A stretch of DNA of 64,000 nt from Amorphochlora amoebiformis (Eukaryota > Cercozoa > Chlorarachniophyceae): the NCBI GenBank assembly GCA_054601695.1, contig BAAHQB010000246.1:186001-250000 (forward strand). Direction: 5' to 3'. The notes beneath the pieces are model-generated. The model was not told the origin of the DNA. It was given only the letters and a program-made list of their open reading frames with translations, and did no database searches. Position 1 is the first letter of the stretch; each line of letters opens with the position of its first letter. Below, piece by piece: positions 1-64,000 of the stretch. The translations under genes and the position numbers were made by a program.

Positions 1-162
1 ATATTGCCGGTTAATGCCAGTTAGTAGCAACACGTGTACGCCACAACCTTTGTGCTGCGCAAGTGGGTACCCCCACAAATAAGTTATCTGTTTCCAAATG
101 GTGCAATGAAGTACATCAGGGTGGCTTGCACTATTCCGCTGCCCCGAAGGCATTCATACGTT

Positions 163-171
<9 letters not shown>
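1..171. other. Non-repetitive island, coding status unresolved
   Basis: This is ordinary mixed-composition sequence ending where a (TA)n array begins. On the minus strand one frame stays open through most of the island (roughly from LHCTIWKQITY to the window edge), which could be a further exon of gene A. However, no acceptor here matches the phase left by the exon ending at 1247. Its role is undecided. Confidence 0.25.
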
Positions 172-21791
<21,620 letters not shown>

Positions 21792-22483
21792 TTTCGAAGT
21801 TAGGCTCTGTTAATAGTCCATTAATTATGTCTATTTCTACCCAAAGATATTCCTTCGTTTAATAAACCTCTAACCTCTTGAAAAAATGTATGTTCTAAAA
21901 ATTACCATAAGAGAACTGTCACTGAGAAGCGAAAGCGTTACACGCCCAGTGGCCGCCAGGCGGCGGCCTTTGAAGAAGAATATCATTTAATTTCTCGGCT
22001 AGCCTCCTGTCACCCGGGACCTAAATGGAGTGACAACGTTGTTATCCTGGACTTTGTTCTCCGCCGTCAATTTCTTCCTTTTCAATCTTATTTTTGACCT
22101 GCATTTTTTTTTAAAAGGGTATGCCATTTATAAGATGTACATGTAATATTATACGACGGTCTTACCCTTTCAACAAGCGTGCCAGCACTTGGGAACGCTA
22201 CAATTTAATGCTATATCAAGACTCACTTTAATCTAGATAATGCCCATCTCACATCCACTTAGTAAAACTTGACTAACAGTAATCGTATATTTGTATTCAT
22301 ACGCGTGCAATTTTTTCCATATAATATCATCCATTTGTTTAGAATCCAGACTGTAATAATACACGTAAGCAGCCAAAGTACTAAGAGTCTAGTAACATAT
22401 GTCTCAGTGACTATGTCTATGATGTAATTCTAGAATTGTCAAGTATTATTTTAGCCACGACGTCAGACTTCAGCGTGAGCAAG

Positions 22484-22738
22484 ATGGCGGCTGATCATTC
22501 ACAACGTTGTAGTACATGTTGCTGGAGAGTAGCTTTCAAGACAAACGTAGTCAACGATGATGCTCGGTCCATTGGAGTGCGCGAGAATGTTAACGGCGCG
22601 AGAAGGAGCAAAGAAGAACTGGCCTCGCTCGTGAAAGGAACATCGAGAAACAAGATCGAGCCCTCCGAGAGAGTTCTGCTCGTGTCTGTATTACACACTC
22701 TATTCACCACATCTTATCAGACATTCGTAGACTATTAG
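22484..22738 (+). CDS. Small ORF, 84 aa, unknown
   Basis: It opens at ATG in the context gcaagATGGCGGC and ends at TAG (22736-22738). The protein begins MAADHSQRCSTCCWRVAF, is basic in the middle (GARRSKEELASLVKG) and has a hydrophobic, aromatic end (VLLVSVLHTLFTTSYQTF). Base composition is more GC-rich than the flanks. It lies between the head of gene A (minus strand) and RAE1 (plus strand). It could be a single-exon gene, the first exon of an untraced gene, or chance. No family recognised. Confidence 0.4.
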   Translation: MAADHSQRCSTCCWRVAFKTNVVNDDARSIGVRENVNGARRSKEELASLVKGTSRNKIEPSERVLLVSVLHTLFTTSYQTFVDY

Positions 22739-22979
22739 TTTCTCTTCTATGCAGACATACTATTTTTGCGCCACTCACCGAAGGGAATGTGATCATGGGG
22801 AAATGATGCGCTCTCCTTGTCACAGTTACCCAGCTTCCTGACAAGCTGACCAGCTTCCTGACCACGTCGTCTCCAGCGAAACTAGTATCTAAACCAGACG
22901 GGAATCTACAACATCCTTCAATCATTGGCAGCGTCGCTCCCGTGCCCCACGTCTGGGTCGACACCCATCGCAGCTTTCA

Positions 22980-23445
22980 CACACTCACACACCTCTCGAA
23001 CCTAAATATTAGGTAAGAACGCCCAAATAACCTTGTACTAAAGGTCTGGAAAATATTACTTAGAGGTTTTGGTAATTCTTAATGAAGTTTTTCTATTATT
23101 AGAGGGTTTATTCTTCGTTCCCAGTCCCACAGTCCCTCCCGCCTTTCCGGCCTTCTAACTATTCTCCCCTCCCCTCCATAAGCCTTAGAGAACTAAAAAA
23201 CTATTATTCGGTAGCTGAATTTTCCAAAAGCGTCTCTGATGATGAGAAATTATTAGATTTTGCTCAAATGCTCGTCTTGAGATGTGCACGCATTTCCTCA
23301 AAATTCTGCTTTTTTCCCTAATTTTCGGGGCTGTTTGTATGTGTGATAGGGTGGGGGTTCGGTATTTTATTAATTAGGAAATGTCTCCATTACAAATAAC
23401 TTTGCATATACTATATGTATATATGATATATATACATATACACAT

Positions 23446-23536
<91 letters not shown>

Positions 23537-23596
23537 TATAATTATACTATGATATATATGTATACATATATGTATATATACATATATATAAATAAA

Positions 23597-23631
<35 letters not shown>

Positions 23632-23649
23632 ATATATGATAATACTATG

Positions 23650-23681
<32 letters not shown>

Positions 23682-24032
23682 CATGCAGTAGATCTTATCT
23701 CATATAGTATACTAGACATACGCATGTTCACAAACTGGGCCAGTGACATCAAAGAATCCATTGGAACCTATCATGACGATATAATATAACTATTTATAGA
23801 ATCTAATATATGTATTTATAAGTATAAATATATATATATATATATACATCATATGATATGTATATCAACTATAATTTTTAACACATGACAGTCCACACGA
23901 AAAGACAACTGTAACCATGTTACAGAACATTTTATATGTTGATACAATTATGTCGTATATACTATATAGTACATCTATTTATATGTATACTAGTGTTAGA
24001 CCATATGCTTAAAATATATATAATTATTGATT

Positions 24033-24070
<38 letters not shown>

Positions 24071-24130
24071 TAATTTTCGTATACAGAGTAACTATGTTAC
24101 AATGAAGAGATTTAGTGCTAGACGTCATAT
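22980..24130 (+). pseudogene. Decayed copy of the gene D 5' region
   Basis: The part at about 23012-23350 is collinear with 55450-55835. Shared landmarks are taggtaagaacgccc, ggtctggaaa.attacttaga, the ccctttccggccttc tract, ctccataa..agagaactaaa, the first-exon end gctcgtcttgaga, and gtgtga.agggtggggg. The ATG context of gene D exon 1 is lost (aatatg became agcgtc) and the donor gtacgt became tgtgca. Later fragments near 24085-24115 resemble 56168-56200. It is read as a non-coding segmental duplicate; a residual promoter role is possible. Confidence 0.72.
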
Positions 24131-24154
24131 ACTCAGTTGTATATATCATTTGAA

Positions 24155-24204
<50 letters not shown>

Positions 24205-24244
24205 GTATATATATAATTATTACTATTTATATACGACGATATAT

Positions 24245-24283
<39 letters not shown>

Positions 24284-24287
24284 CATA

Positions 24288-24325
<38 letters not shown>

Positions 24326-24408
24326 CATATTTATATATATATATATATACATATATATCATAGGAAATATTATCTAGATTATATATATACATATATAATT
24401 ATTAATAA

Positions 24409-24473
<65 letters not shown>

Positions 24474-24530
24474 TTATCCACATATATAAATATGTAGATG
24501 TTATAGAGTAAAAACGTATTTACATATGTG

Positions 24531-24602
<72 letters not shown>

Positions 24603-24828
24603 TATAAATATACATACATATATATATATATACATATATATTTTTATGTATATCATATGTATATATACACCATATGTACTAGATGTACATACACACTATT
24701 ACAAACACTTGTTACTTCCATTAAATACATCTTCTAATGCCCATATATATAAACCAATATGCAATATAAGTATACAATCATTCACCGACTCTTAACGGTT
24801 ACTGTACATGCACACATATATCTAGTAC

Positions 24829-24917
<89 letters not shown>

Positions 24918-25654
24918 GTATATATATATGTATGTGTACATAAATATATATATATATATAAAACGATAATAAATGCATGTATGTATGTGACAAGTGACAT
25001 ATATATATATATATAACGATAATAAATGCAAGAATATATGTGACAAGTGACAAAACATTTTCTATGAAATTTAACCCAAATGTATCCATTTAGAAATTCG
25101 CCTTGATTTTATATATACATAGTATTAATTCACATGATTTGAATGATCCGTAACTAACCAGGCCTACACATGGTAATACTATATACTAGATACATGATAG
25201 AAAACTGCCCAGTGCCTTGGATGACCCCGCTTTGAGAAAAATTAAAAATGTACTGAAGGGAATATTCGATCTAGAATTAATTAAAAGGATTAAGCGACAA
25301 GTTATTATTATTAATTTATTAATTCTAAATCCATTGGCATTTTATCATCGAAGCCAAATTGATTAATTCATTTTAAATTCAAGCTACGAATAGCATGTAT
25401 TTATGTTTATCTATCTAGCTATGCCAGTACTCTAATATACATCATGGTATATCTAGGTATACGTATGTACAAACTATCTCATTATCTGTAATAATAGCCC
25501 AGAATCTAGTGTCGCGGAATTAGTGTCTATGAGGTATACCGTAGTATTAGCATGTACATGTATACATGATGTAACTATACCGTAGTATTAGCATGTACAT
25601 CTATACATGTAACTAATGTAGAAATATTAAGAACGTTGTGTATTTTTTTATATG

Positions 25655-25717
<63 letters not shown>

Positions 25718-25719
25718 CA

Positions 25720-25782
<63 letters not shown>

Positions 25783-25836
25783 ATATATATATATATATAT
25801 ATATATTTATATGAATATACATGTATACGCATGTAA

Positions 25837-25881
<45 letters not shown>

Positions 25882-26330
25882 ATATATATGGGCTAGACAC
25901 AGTGGCGTCTTAGGACAAGGTTGGTTGTCCATGCGCACTTCAGAGAATCAGAGTTGGACATGGCTAGGTTAAGACTTAGGTTACGACTATAGTATAATTT
26001 AAGAGGAGAAAGAGTGAGCAAGAGGACAAAGGAAGGTTTGGGGAGGTAGAGATACACAAAAGAGAGACAAGTGAAAACTGAGGGCGAGAGAGTAAGAGAG
26101 CGATAGAAAGATTGCCGAAACCTTCGTTTCTGATCGAGCTGGTCCGCGTTCATCTGGATCTCATCGAGCAACTCGCGAGCACGTCTTGCATGTTGTAATG
26201 GAACTGGTCGCCCCGCGGGCTTTTAATGAGTGAATGTGCGTCTCAGAGAGATGTGTGGGGGGGGGGGGGAATGGGGGGGGGGAATGGGGGGGGGCGCCGA
26301 GGCAGCGCGAGACGAAGAAATATTTATGAT
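23380..26330. other. Intergenic region upstream of RAE1
   Basis: TA/CA arrays (23400-24640, 24830-24915, 25655-25885) alternate with ordinary AT-rich sequence carrying several CTAG tetramers (23690-24010, 25090-25620). A more GC-rich block at 25890-26330 contains runs of G at about 26256-26293 and may include the RAE1 promoter and 5' UTR. A 92-codon minus-strand ORF at 25893-26171 shows no recognisable domain. No secure gene is seen. Confidence 0.5.
26255..26293 (+). promoter_or_regulatory. G-run cluster upstream of RAE1
   Basis: Three long G-runs separated by aat lie about 145 bp upstream of the RAE1 start codon. Such a tract can form a G-quadruplex. A promoter role is inferred from position only. 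Confidence 0.35.
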
Positions 26331-26435
26331 GCAGATATATACATTTAGATATGTGAGATAAATAGATATGGATATCAGTTTACAGCACAACGATTCAGTA
26401 ACTGTGAGTCACGTAGGGTGACATTAGAATTTGCC

Positions 26436-40977
<14,542 letters not shown>

Positions 40978-41681
40978 AACTTGATCACCTGGGGAACGCA
41001 GATACTTTGGATCTAGTAGCCTAGAATCCAGATTATCTAGATTATGCACTAGTATTCATACGCATTGGCTTTTCTAGCTTCCAGAGCTTCTACTATAGTC
41101 TAGAGCTTCGCTGGCAAACTTGGCGTTAATCAGTTAATTGGAAAAAAAACTCAGGTGCTCAGACTGGTTGGAGGCGAATTAATATTATACTAGTTATATA
41201 ATATATATATTTATATATATATATATGTGTGTGTGTATAAATATAAGGAAAAAGGTTCTAATTACGGCGTAAACAACGTCTATAATATATATATGTATAT
41301 ATATATATATATATATAATATATATTATATATATATACTAGATATACTAGTATACGACTCACATTGTATACATATATCTAGAATCTTGTAACAGTACTAG
41401 CTAGACTAGAGTAGCGATCTAGACTAGCTAGAAGATCTAAGATAATGGAAAGTCGAAGTACCTATCTTTAATTCATCTAACACTCTAGACACTACTAGTA
41501 CTAGCACTAGCTAGTCAATATGGAATATCCATTGAATCGGATAGAGTGTTACAAGAGTTTTTCTCTAGTTTCTAGACTAGTTATACGAGAATCCTCGGTG
41601 ACTCTATGAGTATTACTGTGAGCACACTTTTGCATAACTACATATATATGTATATATATATATATATGTATATTATACTAG

Positions 41682-41717
<36 letters not shown>

Positions 41718-42100
41718 ATTACGTTCATTTTGTATTTTCATACAATTACAATTATTACATAAGCTGCACAGGATGTATTTTTCCATTTTTCTTTTTTTTT
41801 TTTTGACAATTACAATTCATATTTTCGCATTAAAATGAGATTTTTTGTCGAGAAATGATCGAAGGGTACTAACACATGTCTAGAGAGAGATTTCTTGTCC
41901 AGGTTTAACCAAAGGGTGAGGGTGATTCCATGGAAACCAAATCGCCACGACCATAAATCATCTTCAACTCCCCCCGCCCCCCCTTCCGGTCCCCCCGGGG
42001 GCCCCATAACCCCGGAAAATTAAACATCAGTGAGGTTTCTACTGAGTTGCGTCGTTTCTTTTTTGCCGTTACTTCACCTTTCACCCGTAATACCGCCATG
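40978..42100. other. RAE1 3' flank and CTAG-rich intergenic region
   Basis: Ordinary AT-rich sequence. From about 40990 to 41600 it is dense in CTAG, often as variants of ctagactag. The part at 41168-41285 is an inverted relative of 47360-47530. A T-run lies at about 41793-41804. A C/G-rich patch is at 41968-42012. No gene is seen; part of it should be the RAE1 3' UTR. Confidence 0.55.
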
Positions 42101-42160
42101 CCCCTCGAAGAGAAGTGCCAGGCGACATTTCAAATAAAGCCGAAGAATTAAAACAATACA

Positions 42161-42466
42161 ATGTCCTGCGGATGTCCGATCATAAAATGTCCCAGGGATG
42201 TCCCGGTGTATTCACTGATCCACACCGGGTACTATCGGAGGAAATCCGGGGCTCTCCTGATCCTTGGAGAACTCAAGGGTTCCGTCGGTCTGATGTACGC
42301 CCGAGTGGGTGAAGAGGACCCTGCGGGGCTCTCAAGGAGCGATGCGAAGCTTATTCGTGACAGCGAGGGAGAAGACTGCAAGGGGAGAGGGGAGGACGAA
42401 AAGGAAGCAGGTGGGGGGCGAGAGATCGCTCGGAGACCGCGAGAGTGCATCTCTTTTCAAGACTGA
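42161..42466 (+). CDS. Small GC-rich ORF, 101 aa, unknown
   Basis: ATG at 42161 follows acaatacaatg. The protein begins MSCGCPIIKCPRDVPVYSLI, continues GALLILGELKGSVGLMYARV and ends in a charged Gly/Glu/Arg-rich tail before TGA. Composition is clearly GC-richer than the flanks. A canonical AATAAA is at 42625-42630, a possible polyadenylation signal. A short upstream ORF starts at about 42100. It could also be the 5' part of a spliced gene, or the missing first exon region of gene C. No family recognised. Confidence 0.4.
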   Translation: MSCGCPIIKCPRDVPVYSLIHTGYYRRKSGALLILGELKGSVGLMYARVGEEDPAGLSRSDAKLIRDSEGEDCKGRGEDEKEAGGGREIARRPRECISFQD

Positions 42467-42624
42467 CCGATTCTCTCCTTCCTTTGGATTGTGGGAGGGC
42501 ATGTATTTAAAGGCGGGTTGGGATTGATTATAGAGGGGGGGGAGGTTGTGATTATTTTCATGAATTATCTTAAGACATAGGTTGGTAGGTTAGGAAGGCT
42601 GTACCTATGACATCATTCCTTGCA

Positions 42625-42630
42625 AATAAA
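42625..42630 (+). promoter_or_regulatory. AATAAA, possible polyadenylation signal
   Basis: A canonical hexamer about 160 bases after the stop of the 42161-42466 ORF and about 100 bases before the first traced exon of gene C. Function is inferred from position only. Confidence 0.3.
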
Positions 42631-42732
42631 ACACATGAAAAGACATACTTTCCCACCACTCCCCTCGTCAACACTTATTCATTTCCCTTTCCCCCCTTTC
42701 TCGGGCGCGCGCTGGATGAAAATAACCATTAG

Positions 42733-54405
<11,673 letters not shown>

Positions 54406-55132
54406 TTATAATTCTGTTTATTAGACTGTTAGAGTCCAGTAATTTGACTAGTTTTGACTAATGATTATCAGATCTCAGTGACCGTATTACGAGTATTAAC
54501 TAGTACCAGATCTACCGCACTCATTCTAGTCATTACACTAGTCACTGCAAATCTCTAGTATTCACTATTTAGATAGTGGATGTACTGGATGTAGTCGGAA
54601 ATCTAGGAAATGAACAAGTGGAGGCGCACAGTGCGCTACACTAGATTAACTTACATCTCACTAGCTCAGACTGAGTATCTAGAGAATAGGTACCTTATAC
54701 TCTACTAGTCTAGTCTAATCATCGAATAACCTCTAATCTAGTCTAGATAACAGTCTAGACAGTCAGTCTGGAGTCTCTGGACTCAATTCAACATATAGTG
54801 TATAGTTTGAGTATTTGAGAATGTACTTGTCTGGCTTGTGTATAGTCATACTAGCCAGACTAGTCATATTTCCTAAATTTCAGACGCAATCACTAGAATC
54901 ACCCTACTAGTCACCGTAGCCGGACCGTCCAGACCGTAGGCTTCGGGTTTAATTTTGATCATGAGCAGTAATCTCTAGAATCTCGTGCGAATCTACTAGA
55001 TCTAGTTAATTACTAGGCTCAAGAACACACTGTCGGATATCTAGACTGCTCGAAATTTGTACAATGTTATTACATCCAATGATACCAGTGACAAATTCAG
55101 CTAGAAGTACCTGTTAGTATTAGCTAGTACAA

Positions 55133-55174
<42 letters not shown>

Positions 55175-55703
55175 CATATATGTATATATAACATTGTACT
55201 AGTTGTACATGTATGTGCCTTCTAGAGGTTCATTGAAATTTGAACGTCTAAATCCCCATATGGGTCAGAGATCATTAAAGGCATTCGAATTTGTTGTGTG
55301 CGCTGGAAGGAAGACTGACAGCTCTTAGATGTACATGTACATCATCAGGCCCACAGCGAGACCAAGGGCACGTCTAGAGGGTAAAACAAAACTTGGCGCC
55401 ATCCTGGCATCGGATCGACACCTGCATGCGCCATTCGAATATGAAATCTAGGTAAGAACGCCCAAAAAATAAATAGAAGTGTACTAGAGGTCTGGAAAGA
55501 TTACTTAGAGGTTTTGATAATTCTTCCAAAAAATGTCCTTCACTATTAGAGGGTTGAGTATATTCTTTGTTGGAAGGTTCCCAATTTCCGGATCTCCTTT
55601 CTCTCCCCCCCCCTTTCCGGCCTTCCTCCTGCTCTCTCCCCTCCCTCCATAAACTGAGAGAACTAAATAAATACTTCTTCGGCAGTTGAATTATCCAAAA
55701 AAT
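54406..55703. other. CTAG-rich intergenic region and gene D 5' flank
   Basis: From 54406 to about 55130 the sequence is ordinary but very rich in CTAG, often as ctagt/actag or agtctag. A short TA array at 55140-55190 is bordered by acaatgtacata and its near inverse (tataacattgtact). From about 55440 to 55703 comes the part duplicated at 23.0 kb, with a pyrimidine-rich ccctttccggccttcc tract. Its position just before the ATG of gene D suggests promoter and 5' UTR, possibly with a 5' UTR intron starting at the taggtaagaacg donor. Confidence 0.55.
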
Positions 55704-63819
<8,116 letters not shown>

Positions 63820-63869
63820 GTAATATATATATGAATATATTAATATATATATATATGTATATATATGTA

Positions 63870-63921
<52 letters not shown>

Positions 63922-63950
63922 TATTTAAAGTTGTATATGAAACATTATAT

Positions 63951-64000
<50 letters not shown>

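Noticed and set aside
41905-42099. 64-codon minus-strand ORF starting in ATGGCGG
   Set aside because: It runs through a C/G homopolymer patch, shows no domain and has no supporting exon chain.

Overview
This is a stretch of a eukaryotic nuclear genome, not a bacterial, plasmid or viral one. Most of the sequence is (TA)n microsatellite and interstitial TTAGGG/CCCTAA telomere-like arrays. Scattered through them are 25-120 bp islands of ordinary sequence. Read with canonical GT..AG splicing, these islands chain in phase into four large genes with many tiny exons. One chain can be recognised end to end as RAE1/GLE2, which anchors the interpretation. The lineage cannot be fixed. TTAGGG-type repeats, GT-AG introns, an FG-containing RAE1, an LRR membrane protein and a SAM + Tudor-like protein fit many protists as well as animals or fungi. 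All gene models come from hand translation and phase matching; no transcript or database was available.

Layout. (1) About 1.2-21.8 kb, minus strand: gene A, a predicted single-pass membrane protein with an extracellular-type LRR C-terminus, at least 32 exons, running toward the left window edge. (2) About 21.8-26.4 kb: intergenic, with a small ORF at 22484-22738 and a decayed copy of the 5' region of gene D at about 22.98-24.13 kb. (3) 26436-40977, plus strand: gene B, RAE1, 20 exons, 382 codons plus stop, a complete model whose exon lengths sum to a multiple of three. (4) 41.0-42.7 kb: intergenic, partly CTAG-rich, with a small GC-rich ORF. (5) About 42.73-54405, plus strand: gene C, an unrecognised multi-pass membrane protein; its last 20 exons are phase-consistent and the first exon is not found. 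One intron holds a 2.2 kb (CT)n tract and another a 141-bp tandem array. (6) 54.4-55.7 kb: CTAG-rich intergenic sequence and promoter region. (7) 55704 to beyond the right edge, plus strand: gene D, starting with a SAM domain and continuing into Tudor-like exons.

The most unusual feature is shared by all four genes. Partial copies of exon edges, each keeping the splice site, are duplicated together with flanking TA or TTAGGG array. Copies of an exon's 5' edge lie upstream of the intact exon and copies of its 3' edge lie downstream. Splice sites are often formed by the arrays themselves: TA arrays supply gtatat donors and tatatag acceptors, and TTAGGG arrays supply gttagg donors and ccctag or ttag acceptors. 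The long low-complexity ORFs (Tyr-Ile, Leu-Gly, Val-Arg, Asn-Pro and Ser-Leu repeats) are array artefacts, not genes. The four genes show no functional link beyond being neighbours.
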